Shown piece after piece: positions 53,594 to 62,620 of a DNA stretch of 64,000 nucleotides. The stretch lies in the NCBI RefSeq assembly GCF_900101865.1, contig NZ_FNAH01000003.1, positions 62,001-126,000 of the forward strand. Reading direction: 5' to 3'. The notes under the pieces were generated by a model. The model was not told the DNA's origin, made no database searches, and saw nothing but the letters and a program-made list of their open reading frames with translations. The DNA comes from Paracoccus isoporae. GTDB lineage: Bacteria > Pseudomonadota > Alphaproteobacteria > Rhodobacterales > Rhodobacteraceae. The position numbers were made by a program, and so were the translations under genes. Every line of letters begins with the position of its first letter. The stretch's first letter is position 1.

Positions 53594-55231
53594 ATGATGC
53601 CAGCACGCAGCGATCTCGCGACGCATGAGGTGACAAACCAGCCGCCCCCGCCGGGCGACCGCGATCTCTGGGCCGATGATCCGCTGCTTCGGGCATTCCT
53701 GACCGGCAGCGACGCACGGACCGATCAGATCGCCCCCTATGCGCGCAGCTTGGGCACGCAGGCGCTGCGCGACGCCGCACGGCAGGCCAATGACCACCCG
53801 CCCGAGGCGGTGATCTTCGACACGGGCGGGCGCAGGCTGGACGAGGTGCGGTTTCACCCCGCCTATCACCAGCTCATGCAGCTCTCGACCGAAGCAGGCT
53901 ATGCCGCGATCGCGTGGGAGGATGCGCCGTGCGGGCATCTGTCCCATGCGGCGATGGTCTATCTGGCCAGCCAGGTCGAGCCGGGGCATTGCTGTCCGCT
54001 GACCATGACCTATGCCGCAGCCCCGGTCCTGCGCCGGATGCCGGGGCTAGAGGACTGGACCCGCGCCATCGCCTCGCGCCGCTACGATCCCGCGATCCGG
54101 CCCGTTGCCGAGAAACACGGCGCCACGATCGGCATGGCGATGACAGAAAAGCAGGGCGGCTCGGATCTGCGCGCCAACACCACGCAGGCGCAGCCGGATG
54201 GCGATCTGTGGCGGCTCTCAGGGCATAAATGGTTCTGCTCTGCCCCGATGTCGGACGGGTTCCTGAAGCTGGCGCAGACCGCCCAGGGGCTGAGCTGCTT
54301 CCTCGTCCCCCGCTGGCTGGAGACCGGCCGCAACGCCATCGAAATTCAGCGGCTGAAAAAAAAGCTCGGCAACCGCGCCAATGCCTCGGCGGAAATCGAG
54401 TATCGCGGCGCGCAGGCGCATCTTCTGGGCGCGGACGGGGACGGGGTGCGCGTGATCCTCGACATGGTCCACCACACCCGGCTGGATACCGCGTTGGCCC
54501 CCGCCGGGCTGATGCGCGCCGCCCTGACCGAGGCGCATCGCTGGGCCAGCCATCGCCGCGTGTTCCAGAAGACGCTGATCGACCAGCCCCTGATGCAGGC
54601 GGTGCTGGCGGATCTGACGCTGGACTGGCTGGGCAGCCTGGCGCTGTCGCTGCATGTCGCGCGCAGCTTCGACGGTGCCGGGCCACAGGACCGCGCCTTC
54701 GCCCGGATCGGCGTCGCCATCGCCAAATACCTGTCGAACAAGCTCTGCCCCTTGGTCGTGGCCGAGGCGATGGAGGCGCTTGGCGGCATCGGCTATATCG
54801 AGGACGGCCCCCTGCCGCTTCTGTATCGCGAGGCACCGCTGAACGGGATCTGGGAAGGATCGGGCAATGTCATCTGCCTCGACGTGCTGCGCAGCCTCGC
54901 CCGCGCGCCCGGCGCAGCGGAGATGCTGGATCAGGAACTTGATGCCGCGCGCGGCCTCGATGCTGGGTTCGACCGCGCGCTTGCGTCCTATCGCCACGAC
55001 TGGCGGGCGCAACCTGCCGAGGCGGAGGCGCGGCAATTCGTCGAACGGACCGGGCTTCTGCTCAGCGCCGCGATCCTCATCCGCCATGCGCAGGACGGGC
55101 GGATCGACCACGCCCTGCCCGCCGCCTTCATCGCGACAAGGCTCGGCGGCCCGCGCGGCCGCTTCGCCGGGGCGGCTGCGGTGCCGGACCCGGCCCGGCT
55201 GCTGGCGCTGTGTTTCGCGCCAACCGCCTGA
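53594..55231 (+). CDS. Acyl-CoA dehydrogenase, AidB-like
   Basis: 545-residue flavoprotein of the acyl-CoA dehydrogenase superfamily. EKQGGSDLRANTTQ, LSGHKWFCSAPMSDGFL and the C-terminal EAMEALGGIGYIEDGPLPLLYREAPLNGIWEGSGNVICLDVLR are characteristic of the AidB subgroup, linked in E. coli to alkylation protection. It is longer than typical 380-residue dehydrogenases because of N- and C-terminal extensions, as in AidB. The ATG at 53594 starts the family N-terminus; the frame is open upstream inside cfa. Confidence 0.88.
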   Translation: MMPARSDLATHEVTNQPPPPGDRDLWADDPLLRAFLTGSDARTDQIAPYARSLGTQALRDAARQANDHPPEAVIFDTGGRRLDEVRFHPAYHQLMQLSTEAGYAAIAWEDAPCGHLSHAAMVYLASQVEPGHCCPLTMTYAAAPVLRRMPGLEDWTRAIASRRYDPAIRPVAEKHGATIGMAMTEKQGGSDLRANTTQAQPDGDLWRLSGHKWFCSAPMSDGFLKLAQTAQGLSCFLVPRWLETGRNAIEIQRLKKKLGNRANASAEIEYRGAQAHLLGADGDGVRVILDMVHHTRLDTALAPAGLMRAALTEAHRWASHRRVFQKTLIDQPLMQAVLADLTLDWLGSLALSLHVARSFDGAGPQDRAFARIGVAIAKYLSNKLCPLVVAEAMEALGGIGYIEDGPLPLLYREAPLNGIWEGSGNVICLDVLRSLARAPGAAEMLDQELDAARGLDAGFDRALASYRHDWRAQPAEAEARQFVERTGLLLSAAILIRHAQDGRIDHALPAAFIATRLGGPRGRFAGAAAVPDPARLLALCFAPTA

Positions 55232-55340
55232 CTCCCCGCCGCTATGCGCCCGCATCCCGCGCCCGCATCCGGGCAGTTCGCTTGACTTTCGCCCCCCCCG
55301 GCACCATTCAGCCCGGAGACGAAAATCCGAAGGAATGCCG

Positions 55341-56126
55341 ATGGCGCGCAGCGAAAAGAAGGAAGGTCTCTGGGAAACGGTCAAGACCGTGTTCTGGGCG
55401 CTCGTCATCGCGGGGATCTTCCGCACCCTGTTCTTCCAGCCCTTCTGGATCCCCTCGGGCAGCATGAAGGACACGCTGCTGATCGGGGATTTCCTGTTCG
55501 TCAACAAGATGGCCTACGGCTACTCGGCTGTCTCCTGCCCCTTCTCCATGTGCCCGATCGAGGGCCGCATCCTCGAATCCCAGCCCGAGCGCGGCGACGT
55601 GGCCGTGTTCCGCCACCCGACCCGCGGCGTCGATTTCATCAAGCGCGTCATCGGCCTGCCGGGCGACCGGGTGCAGATGCGCGAGGGGCGGCTGTTCATC
55701 AACGAAAACCCGGTCAGCTACGAGGAAGAACCCGATTTCATCGAGGAAAAGGCCCCGCAGGGCTCGCACCGGCTGACCCCGCGCTGCAGCAATGACCCGG
55801 TCCCCGAAGGCGGCGCCTGCGTCAAGGAGCGGCTGACCGAGAACCTGCCCGACGGGCGCAGCCACAGCGTGCTGAACATCACCGATGGCTGGATCGCCGA
55901 CAACACCCCGGTCTTCACCGTGCCGGAGGGGCATTATTTCTTCATGGGCGACAACCGCGACAACTCCGAGGATTCGCGCTTCCCGGCCGTGACCGGCGGG
56001 CTGGGCTTCGTGCCGGCGGAATATCTGATCGGTCGGGCCGACCGGATCATGTTCTCCTCGGCCGGGCGCTCGATGCTGTTCTTCTGGACCTGGCGCCCCG
56101 ACCGCTTCTTCAAGGCGGTGAATTGA
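55341..56126 (+). CDS. lepB: Signal peptidase I
   Basis: 261-residue inner-membrane Ser/Lys protease that removes Sec signal peptides in the periplasm. One N-terminal membrane helix (residues about 13-33); catalytic Ser41 in PSGSM and Lys101 in [12 protein letters not shown]-terminal [13 protein letters not shown] box E. The ATG at 55341 has AGGA at a proper distance, while the ATG at 55335 sits too close. It overlaps rnc by 4 nt. A TTGACT hexamer lies near 55280. The conserved acpS neighbour is not upstream here. Confidence 0.94.
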   Translation: MARSEKKEGLWETVKTVFWALVIAGIFRTLFFQPFWIPSGSMKDTLLIGDFLFVNKMAYGYSAVSCPFSMCPIEGRILESQPERGDVAVFRHPTRGVDFIKRVIGLPGDRVQMREGRLFINENPVSYEEEPDFIEEKAPQGSHRLTPRCSNDPVPEGGACVKERLTENLPDGRSHSVLNITDGWIADNTPVFTVPEGHYFFMGDNRDNSEDSRFPAVTGGLGFVPAEYLIGRADRIMFSSAGRSMLFFWTWRPDRFFKAVN

Positions 56127-56806
56127 AGGTCTCGGCCGAGCTGCGCGGCTTCATGGCCCGGCTGGGCCACGACTTCGCGCGCCCCGAACTGCTGATCCAG
56201 GCGCTGACCCACGGCTCCGTCGCCTCGCCGACGCGGCCGCACAACCAGCGGCTCGAATTCCTGGGTGACCGGGTGCTGGGCCTGACCGTGGCCGAGGCGC
56301 TGTTCGCCGCCGACCGCAGCGCCACCGAAGGCCAGTTGGCGCCGCGCTACAACACGCTGGTGCGCGGCGAGACCTGCGCCGAGATCGCCCGCGAGATCGG
56401 GCTGGGCGAGGTGCTGAAGCTCGGCCGTTCCGAGATGATGTCCGGCGGCCGCCGCAAGGAGGCGTTGCTGGCCGACGCGATGGAGGCGGTGCTGGCCGCC
56501 ATCTATCTCGATGCCGGGTTCGATGCGGCGCAGACCGTGATCCTGACCCTGTGGGCCGGGCGGCTCGACAATGTCGAAGACGACGCCCGCGACGCCAAGA
56601 CCGCGCTTCAGGAATGGGCGCAGGCCAACGGGATGAGCCCGCCGCAATACAGCGTCACCGATCGAAGCGGCCCCGACCACGCCCCGGAATTCGAGATCAC
56701 CGTGGCGCTGGAAAACGGCCGCCGCGCCGTCGCCCGCGGCAAGGGCACCAAGCGCAGCATCGAACAGCAAGCCGCCCGGACGATGCTGGCGGAGATCGGG
56801 GCGTGA
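56123..56806 (+). CDS. rnc: Ribonuclease III
   Basis: 227-residue double-strand-specific RNase processing rRNA precursors and regulatory RNAs. [12 protein letters not shown] signature (41-52; Glu45 and Asp49), the second acidic site in [16 protein letters not shown], and a C-terminal double-stranded RNA-binding domain ([20 protein letters not shown] ... [12 protein letters not shown]). The start appears to be a TTG at 56123 overlapping the lepB stop, since the conserved [17 protein letters not shown] segment precedes the first ATG (56153). Unusual start codons may keep expression low. Confidence 0.93.
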   Translation: MKVSAELRGFMARLGHDFARPELLIQALTHGSVASPTRPHNQRLEFLGDRVLGLTVAEALFAADRSATEGQLAPRYNTLVRGETCAEIAREIGLGEVLKLGRSEMMSGGRRKEALLADAMEAVLAAIYLDAGFDAAQTVILTLWAGRLDNVEDDARDAKTALQEWAQANGMSPPQYSVTDRSGPDHAPEFEITVALENGRRAVARGKGTKRSIEQQAARTMLAEIGA

Positions 56807-56938
56807 GCGGCGATCTGCACGGCCCGCACGCGATCTGCCGACCGCCCATGCGTGGCGACGCACCGCCCCGGCCCGCCGCCCCGTTTCCCCCAAGCCGCCC
56901 CCTGTCGCGGCGCCACCTCCATCACCGGACCCCAACCC

Positions 56939-57856
56939 ATGACCGATGACCACACCCAGACCCGCGCCGGCTTCATCGCCCTGATCGGCGAACCCAATGC
57001 CGGGAAATCCACCCTGCTGAACCAGATGGTCGGCGCCAAGGTCTCCATCGTCACCCACAAGGTCCAGACCACCCGCGCCCGCATCCGCGGCATCGCGATG
57101 GAGGGCGCGGCGCAGCTTGTCTTTGTCGACACGCCCGGCATTTTCCGCCCGCGCCGCCGGCTCGACCGCTCGATGGTCGCCGCCGCATGGGGCGGGGTGT
57201 CGGATGCCGATGTGATCGTCCTGCTGATCGAGGCGCATCGCGGCCTGACCGACGGGGTCCAGCAGATCCTCGACAATCTGCGCGAAACGGCGGGCGACCG
57301 CCCCGCGGCGCTGGCGATCAACAAGATCGACCGGGTGAACCCCGAAATCCTGCTGTCCCTGACCCAGCAGATGAATGAGGCCTATCCCTTCGCCCAGACC
57401 TTCATGATCTCGGCCCAGAAAGGCCGCGGCACCGACGCGCTGCGCAAATACCTGGCCGAAACCGTCCCCGAAGGCCCGTGGCTCTACCCCGAGGATCAAC
57501 TGGCCGATCTGCCCATGCGCATGATCGCCGCCGAGATCACCCGCGAGAAGCTGACCCTGCGCCTGCACGAAGAACTGCCCTATCAGCTCACCGTCGAAAC
57601 CGAGGCGTGGGAGGACCGCAAGGACGGCAGCGCCCGCATCGATCAGATCGTCTATGTCGCCCGCGCCGGTCACAAGGGCATCGTGCTGGGCCATAAGGGC
57701 GAAACCATCCGCGCCGTCGGCAAGGCCGCCCGCGAGGAGCTGACCGATTTTCTCGGCCGCCCCGTCCATCTGTTCCTGACCGTCAAGCTGCGCGAGAACT
57801 GGCTGAACGAGGCGGAGCGATTCACCGAAATGGGTCTCGATTTCAACGATGGCTGA
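56939..57856 (+). CDS. era: GTPase Era
   Basis: 305-residue GTPase that binds the 16S rRNA 3' end during 30S maturation. G1 GEPNAGKS (17-24), G3 DTPG, G4 NKID, and a C-terminal KH domain with VYVARAGHKGIVLGHKGETIRAVGKAAREELTDFLGRPVHLFLTVKL. The ATG at 56939 gives the family N-terminus; upstream frame codons are not conserved. It follows rnc by 132 bp, a longer gap than usual for this cluster, and overlaps the DUF1491 gene by 8 nt. Confidence 0.95.
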   Translation: MTDDHTQTRAGFIALIGEPNAGKSTLLNQMVGAKVSIVTHKVQTTRARIRGIAMEGAAQLVFVDTPGIFRPRRRLDRSMVAAAWGGVSDADVIVLLIEAHRGLTDGVQQILDNLRETAGDRPAALAINKIDRVNPEILLSLTQQMNEAYPFAQTFMISAQKGRGTDALRKYLAETVPEGPWLYPEDQLADLPMRMIAAEITREKLTLRLHEELPYQLTVETEAWEDRKDGSARIDQIVYVARAGHKGIVLGHKGETIRAVGKAAREELTDFLGRPVHLFLTVKLRENWLNEAERFTEMGLDFNDG

Positions 57857-58181
57857 ACGGCTGGCGGCGCATGTCTGGGTCGGGGCCTATCTGACCCGGC
57901 TGGGTCTGGCCAATCTCCCCGCCTATGTGCTGCGCCACGGCGACGACACGGCGGGCGCGGTGCTGGTCAAATGCGCCACGCTGGACGGGCAGGCGACGCT
58001 CTGGCGGCGCGAATGGAATTTCGAGAGCGACACCCGGCCCTGGACCCGCATCAGCGCCGGTCCCGAGGCCGAGATCGACGCCGCGATCAACCGCGAAGCA
58101 GGTTTCGACCCCGATCTCTGGGTGATCGAGATCGAAAGCCGCGACGGCCGCACCCTGCTGGACGAGGACGGGCTGGGATAG
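57849..58181 (+). CDS. DUF1491-family protein
   Basis: 110-residue protein with the DUF1491 pattern AHVWVGAYLTRLGLANLPAYVLRHGDDTAGAVLVKCATLDGQATLWRRE (residues about 7-55) and a C-terminal DPDLWVIEIESRDGRTLLDED. Small alphaproteobacterial family of unknown function, usually near era or recO. The 8-nt overlap with era suggests translational coupling. Confidence 0.88.
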   Translation: MAERLAAHVWVGAYLTRLGLANLPAYVLRHGDDTAGAVLVKCATLDGQATLWRREWNFESDTRPWTRISAGPEAEIDAAINREAGFDPDLWVIEIESRDGRTLLDEDGLG

Positions 58182-58295
58182 CGCGCGCCTTGACATGCCG
58201 CCCGCCCGCACCCTAACCCCGGCCACGGCAGAACGACGCCGAAAACCATCAACCGCATGATGCCGACTGCTCCGGCATCTGCGCCGGAAAGCACC

Positions 58296-59246
58296 ATGCC
58301 CAACCCAGATCGACGCCCCGCGACAACCGCCTCCGCCCTGCCCGGCATCGCCGCGATGAGCCTGGCGATGTTTCTGCTGCCCGCGGGCGACGCGCTGACC
58401 AAATCGCTGACCAGCATCATGGACCCGATCCAGATTGCCGCGATCCGGGCGGTTATCCAGGTGGCGCTGCTGTGGCTGGCGCTACCGCTGCTGCGCGGTT
58501 TCGCGGGCGGGCCTTCCCTGTCGGGATGGTCGATCCTGTCGGGCGTGCTGACGGCGGTGGTGGCGCTGTCGCTCATCACCGCGTTCCAGACCATGCCCAT
58601 CGCCACCACCATCGCGATCTTCTTTGTCGAGCCGCTGCTGCTGATGCTGCTGGCAGGGGTGTTTCTGGGCGAAACCCCCGGCCCGCGCCGCTATGCGGCG
58701 GCGGCGGTGGGGCTCTGCGGCACGCTGATTATCCTGCGGCCGAACCTGGCGGAGTTCGGCGCGGCGGTGATCCTGCCGCTGATCGCCGCCCTGGCCTTCG
58801 CGCTGAACATGATCGTCACCCGCAAGGGCACGCGCCATGTCTCGCCCTTCAGCTTCCAGCTCGGCGCGTCGGTGCTTGGCATGATCGTGCTGGTGGCGGC
58901 GGCGCTGATCCGCACAGCCCTCGGCGGGGCATCGCCCGTCTCGCTGACCGGGCTGCCGGTCTGGGCGCTTGTCTTCCTGCTGGCCTCCGGCGCGATGATC
59001 GCGCTGACCTTCCTGCTCATCACCTTCGCCTTCAAGCACAGCGAGGCGAGCGTGCTGGCGCCGTTCCAGTATCTCGAGATCCTCGGCGCGGTGATCGTCG
59101 GCTACCTGGCCTTTGGCGAGGTGCTGGACCCGCTGACCCTGCTGGGCACGGTGATCGTGCTGGGTTCCGGGCTCTACGTGCTGCACCGAGAGGCGCGCGC
59201 CGGAAAGCCCGCCCCGCCCGCGCCGGGGCTGCGGGGTGGCGATTAG
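58296..59246 (+). CDS. EamA/DMT-family transporter
   Basis: 316-residue inner-membrane exporter with ten predicted helices in two EamA repeats (residues about 18-150 and 165-300). LGETPGPRRYAAAAVGLCGTLIILRP and FKHSEASVLAPFQYLEILGAVIVGYLAFGEVLDPLTLLGTVIVLGSGLYVL mark the repeat ends. Substrate unknown, possibly amino acids or nucleosides. The ATG at 58296 has GGAAAG upstream; 58257 and 58260 are alternatives. Confidence 0.86.
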   Translation: MPNPDRRPATTASALPGIAAMSLAMFLLPAGDALTKSLTSIMDPIQIAAIRAVIQVALLWLALPLLRGFAGGPSLSGWSILSGVLTAVVALSLITAFQTMPIATTIAIFFVEPLLLMLLAGVFLGETPGPRRYAAAAVGLCGTLIILRPNLAEFGAAVILPLIAALAFALNMIVTRKGTRHVSPFSFQLGASVLGMIVLVAAALIRTALGGASPVSLTGLPVWALVFLLASGAMIALTFLLITFAFKHSEASVLAPFQYLEILGAVIVGYLAFGEVLDPLTLLGTVIVLGSGLYVLHREARAGKPAPPAPGLRGGD

Positions 59247-59279
59247 GGTTCGGGGCCGACTTCTGCCCGCTCCGAACCC
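59246..59279. terminator. Inverted repeat between convergent genes
   Basis: GGGTTCGG (59246-59253) pairs with CCGAACCC (59272-59279) across an 18-nt spacer, starting at the stop codon of the EamA gene. Probably a shared terminator for it and the convergent exported-protein gene. Confidence 0.55.
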
Positions 59280-59348
59280 CGCGCGCCCCCAGGCACCGCC
59301 GGAAACCTGACAGGCCCGGCGACGCCGTGGTGGGAGGTTGGGCGCGAC

Positions 59349-59735
59349 TTATTCCGCCGGCACCTGCTCACCGGCCTGCACCACCAGCGAGGCAAGCTGG
59401 CCGCACAGCGCCGCCTCGTCCGCGCCCTGCTGGGATGCCGCATCGGCCAGCGACTGCTCGACGCCCATGGCGCTGACCATGCCGTCCTGCCCCTTGGCAT
59501 AGGCCTCCTCGGCTGCGGCCTCGTCGCTGGCGGCGGGCATCATCGCCAGCAGCTCGGTCTGCGTCTCGATGGCCGCACCGTCGATGTGCCCCTGCGCCTG
59601 GCAATATTCCAGCACGCCCAACTGATTGCGCGCGGCGGACACCGCCATATCGGGATCCTGCGCGGCGCCATCCTGCGCATGGGCCAGGCCAGCAGTCAGG
59701 GCGAGACCCAGGGCGAGAGCGGTTGTCTTGAACAT
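59349..59735 (-). CDS. Small exported Ala-rich protein
   Basis: 128-residue secreted protein: signal peptide MFKTTALALGLALTAGLAHA, then a helical Ala/Glu/Gln-rich body with SAARNQLGVLEYCQAQGHIDG and GVEQSLADAASQQGADEAALCGQLASLV. Two cysteines could form a disulfide. It resembles small proteins annotated in Rhodobacteraceae as pore-forming ESAT-6 family; I recall that label but cannot confirm it, and no ESX genes are nearby. GAGG lies 7 nt before the ATG at 59735. Function unknown. Confidence 0.72.
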   Translation of the reverse strand: MFKTTALALGLALTAGLAHAQDGAAQDPDMAVSAARNQLGVLEYCQAQGHIDGAAIETQTELLAMMPAASDEAAAEEAYAKGQDGMVSAMGVEQSLADAASQQGADEAALCGQLASLVVQAGEQVPAE

Positions 59736-59906
59736 ATCAAACCTCAACATTGATGCGGCTTGCGTGCCGCCGCGGTCAATCTGCGCATCCCGCCCGCAAC
59801 ATCAACCGCACCCGCCGGGGATGAGTGCCGAACCGCCGAAACCCGCCCCGCGCATCGGCAAGACTCCCCCTGCCCATTCCGATCCGGCCACGGTAACAAC
59901 AGCGTC

Positions 59907-60839
59907 ATGGAACCCGCGCCGCAGCCCGCTGATTCGCCGAAAGGCTTTCTCTTCGCCCTTGGCGCCTACGGGCTCTGGGGGGTGCTGCCGCTCTACATGA
60001 AGGCGCTCGCCCATATCCCGCCGCAGGAGGTGATCGCCCATCGCGTCATCTGGTCGCTGCCCATCGCCGGGGCGGTGCTGCTCGCGCAGCGCCGCACCGA
60101 TGACATCCGCGCCGCCATCGCAAGGCCGCGCCTGCTGCTGATGGCCGGGCTGACGGCGGTGCTCATCACCGTGAACTGGCTGATCTATGTCTGGTCCATC
60201 GCCAATGACCGCGCCATCGAGGCGGCGTTGGGGTATTATATCAACCCGCTCTTCTCGGTGACGCTGGCCGCACTTCTGCTGGGCGAGCGGCTGACCCGGA
60301 TGCAGATCGGCGCGGTGCTGCTGGCGGCGGCGGCGGTGGCCATCCTGACGGTGGAGACCGGCAGCCTGCCCGCCGTGGCCGTCGGGCTGACCTTCTCCTG
60401 GGGGTTCTATGCGTTCTTCAAGCGGTCCCTGCCGCTCGGCCCCAACCAGGGCTTCACGCTGGAGGTGATGCTGCTCTTCCTGCCCGCGCTTGCCTATCTG
60501 ATCTGGTTGCAGATGCAGGGGGCGGGGCATTTCGGGCGCAACTGGCAGGACACGCTGCTGCTGATCGGCTGCGGCCCGGTCACGGCCATCCCGCTGATGT
60601 TCTACGCCAACGGCGCCAAGCTGCTGCGCCTCTCGACCATCGGGATCATGCAGTATCTCACCCCGACCATGGTGTTCTTCATCGCCGTGCTGATGTTCGG
60701 AGAGCCCTTCGACGGCGCCAAGCTGATCGCCTTCCCGATGATCTGGCTGGCACTGGCAATCTATTCATGGTCGCTGCTGCAATCCGCCCGCGCCCGGCGT
60801 CGCGCCGCGCGGATGAAGACCGCCCTGCGCCCGGAGTGA
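59907..60839 (+). CDS. rarD: RarD-family EamA permease
   Basis: 310-residue DMT-superfamily membrane protein with ten predicted helices. KGFLFALGAYGLWGVLPLYMKAL (residues 12-34), EVIAHRVIWSLP, NWLIYVWSIANDRAIEAALGYYINPLFSV and LSTIGIMQYLTPTMVFFIAVLMFGEPF are diagnostic of RarD (chloramphenicol-sensitivity protein). Physiological substrate unknown. The ATG at 59907 starts the conserved region. Monocistronic. Confidence 0.9.
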   Translation: MEPAPQPADSPKGFLFALGAYGLWGVLPLYMKALAHIPPQEVIAHRVIWSLPIAGAVLLAQRRTDDIRAAIARPRLLLMAGLTAVLITVNWLIYVWSIANDRAIEAALGYYINPLFSVTLAALLLGERLTRMQIGAVLLAAAAVAILTVETGSLPAVAVGLTFSWGFYAFFKRSLPLGPNQGFTLEVMLLFLPALAYLIWLQMQGAGHFGRNWQDTLLLIGCGPVTAIPLMFYANGAKLLRLSTIGIMQYLTPTMVFFIAVLMFGEPFDGAKLIAFPMIWLALAIYSWSLLQSARARRRAARMKTALRPE

Positions 60840-60890
60840 GCCTGCCGGTCTCGCGCCACGATATATGCGTCGCGCAGGCGGCCTGACGGA

Positions 60891-61256
60891 TCAGCCCGCG
60901 CTCGCCACCCACCAGGTCGTTCCGGACGGATCGCGGAACCCGCCCCGCCGGTCGCCATCCTTCTGCGGCTCCAGCGGCTGCACCGCCTCCGCCCCGGCCG
61001 AGAGCGCCCGCGCATAGACCGCCTCGGGATCGTCGAGATAGAGATGCAGATGCGCGCCGCCGCCAAGATCGGCCTGCCCGACCATCACCACGCTGTCGCC
61101 GATCCGGGTCTCGGCATGGATGACCTCGCCATCCTCGCCACGCTGCACGCGCAGCGCCTCGGCACCGAAGACGCTCTGCGCGAACTCCAGCACCGCACCG
61201 GCATCGCTGACGATCAGGTAAGGGGACAGATCGGGATAGCTGGCAGGCTTGTACAT
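60891..61256 (-). CDS. VOC-family (glyoxalase/bleomycin-resistance-like) protein
   Basis: 121-residue single-domain VOC protein: YLIVSDAGAVLEFAQSVFGAEALRVQRGEDGEVIHAETRIGDSVVMVGQAD (residues about 13-63), then HLHLYLDDPEAVYARALSAGAEAV and GDRRGGFRDPSGTTWWVAS. Substrate unknown. Its start lies 99 bp from the second 11-bp repeat array (61356-61405), which is therefore in its upstream region. Convergent with rarD. Confidence 0.85.
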   Translation of the reverse strand: MYKPASYPDLSPYLIVSDAGAVLEFAQSVFGAEALRVQRGEDGEVIHAETRIGDSVVMVGQADLGGGAHLHLYLDDPEAVYARALSAGAEAVQPLEPQKDGDRRGGFRDPSGTTWWVASAG

Positions 61257-61355
61257 CGTTCATTCCGGTAACTGCGGCGGTGTCGCTCAACGTCGCGGAG
61301 CCGCCGTATGTTCCGTGTCGGCAGCGTGTGCCGTTCGGGGCGCGTTAACCTGTCG

Positions 61356-61405
61356 GTGTACATCCGGTGTACAGCCTGTGTACGCGCGGTGTACGCGCTG
61401 TGCGG
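61356..61405 (-). repeat. Phased 11-bp repeats (GTACAC-N5), array 2
   Basis: On the + strand GTGTAC occurs at 61356, 61367, 61378 and 61389, each 11 bp apart, and a degenerate GTGCGG follows at 61400; read on the minus strand these are GTACAC units. The segment 61354-61387 is identical to the reverse complement of 2438-2471 including the spacers AGGCT and CGGAT, so the arrays share recent ancestry. It sits 9 bp beyond the acpS stop and 99 bp upstream of the VOC gene. Confidence 0.85.
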
Positions 61406-61413
61406 GCGGTTTT

Positions 61414-61818
61414 TCAGCCGGATTTCGGCAGCGCCTCGATCAGCACGAAGGCCTGCGCCCAGGGGTGATCGTCGGTCAGCGTGACGTGAACCACCGCCTC
61501 ATGGTCAGTTGGTGTCATCTTGTCCAGCCGCTCCGCCGCCCATCCGGTCAGATGCATCACCGGCTGGCCGCTGCGCAGGTTGGAGACCGACATATCGCGC
61601 CAGCTTATGCCCATTGCCAGCCCGGTCCCAAGCGCCTTGGAACAGGCTTCCTTGGCTGCCCACCGCTTCGCCAGCGTGCCGGCCTCGTCCTTGCGGCGCG
61701 CGGCCTTGGCCAGTTCGCGCTCGGTAAAGACACGGTTGCGGAACCGGTCGCCGTGGCGGTCCAGCACGCCCCGGATCCGCTCGATATTGGCCAGATCCGT
61801 GCCGATTCCCAGAATCAT
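61414..61818 (-). CDS. acpS: Holo-[acyl-carrier-protein] synthase
   Basis: 134-residue phosphopantetheinyl transferase that activates acyl carrier protein with CoA. Mg2+-binding Asp8 ([12 protein letters not shown]) and Glu57 ([15 protein letters not shown]) are present, and the length fits AcpS. Downstream of pdxJ on the same strand. In most alphaproteobacteria acpS is followed by lepB; here the 11-bp array and a VOC gene follow instead. Confidence 0.94.
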   Translation of the reverse strand: MILGIGTDLANIERIRGVLDRHGDRFRNRVFTERELAKAARRKDEAGTLAKRWAAKEACSKALGTGLAMGISWRDMSVSNLRSGQPVMHLTGWAAERLDKMTPTDHEAVVHVTLTDDHPWAQAFVLIEALPKSG

Positions 61819-61860
61819 CGCGCGCCCGCCGGGAACGCAGCGGCACAGGCCCGGCGGCGC

Positions 61861-62598
61861 TTACGCACCGCGCGCCTCGTCCATGCGGCGGCGCATCTCC
61901 TGCACCGCGGCGGGCAGGCCGATGAACAGCGATTCCGCGATCAGGAAATGGCCGATATTCAGCTCCTTCACCTGCGGAATCGCGGCGATGGGGCCGACCG
62001 TGTCGAAGGTCAGCCCGTGGCCCGCATGGACCTCCAGCCCCAGCGAGTCCGCCAGCGCCGCGCCCTCGCGCAGCCCGTCGAGTTCCGCATCGCGCTCCGC
62101 AATCCGGCCCTCCGTGTCGAAATCGCAATAGGCGCCGGTATGCAGTTCCACCACCGCCGCCCCGATCCGCGCGGCGGCCCGGATCTGGGCCGGCTCATGG
62201 CCGATGAACAGCGAGACCCGACAGCCCGCCGACCGCAACGGCTCGATGTAATGGCCAAGCGCATTCTCGTTGCCCGCCACGTCCAGCCCGCCCTCGGTAG
62301 TGCGCTCCTCGCGCTTTTCGGGCACCAGGCAGACCGCATGCGGCGTGTGGCGCAGCGCGATGGTCTGCATCTCCGCCGTCGCCGCCATTTCCAGGTTCAA
62401 GGGCAGGCGCAGCCCCGCCATCAGCGCATCAATATCGGCGTCGCTGATATGGCGACGATCCTCGCGCAGATGGGCGGTGATGCCGTCCGCGCCCGCTTCT
62501 TCCGCCAGTTGCGCGGCCCTGAGCGGGTCCGGCCAGGGCGTGCCGCGCGCATTGCGCACCGTCGCCACATGATCGATATTCACGCCGAGTCTCAGCAT
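61861..62598 (-). CDS. pdxJ: Pyridoxine 5'-phosphate synthase
   Basis: 245-residue TIM-barrel enzyme condensing 1-deoxyxylulose 5-phosphate with 3-amino-2-oxopropyl phosphate to pyridoxine 5'-phosphate. [22 protein letters not shown] (residues 4-25), [20 protein letters not shown] with the catalytic Glu, VSLFIG and GHGLTFDTV are intact. 22 bp downstream of ispE and 42 bp upstream of acpS. Confidence 0.94.
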   Translation of the reverse strand: MLRLGVNIDHVATVRNARGTPWPDPLRAAQLAEEAGADGITAHLREDRRHISDADIDALMAGLRLPLNLEMAATAEMQTIALRHTPHAVCLVPEKREERTTEGGLDVAGNENALGHYIEPLRSAGCRVSLFIGHEPAQIRAAARIGAAVVELHTGAYCDFDTEGRIAERDAELDGLREGAALADSLGLEVHAGHGLTFDTVGPIAAIPQVKELNIGHFLIAESLFIGLPAAVQEMRRRMDEARGA

Positions 62599-62620
62599 CG
62601 CGGCACCTCCTGCCCGCAGG

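Noticed and set aside
59349..59735. ESAT-6 secretion substrate
   Set aside because: It has a Sec signal peptide and no WxG motif or ESX genes nearby; the label is only a remembered annotation.
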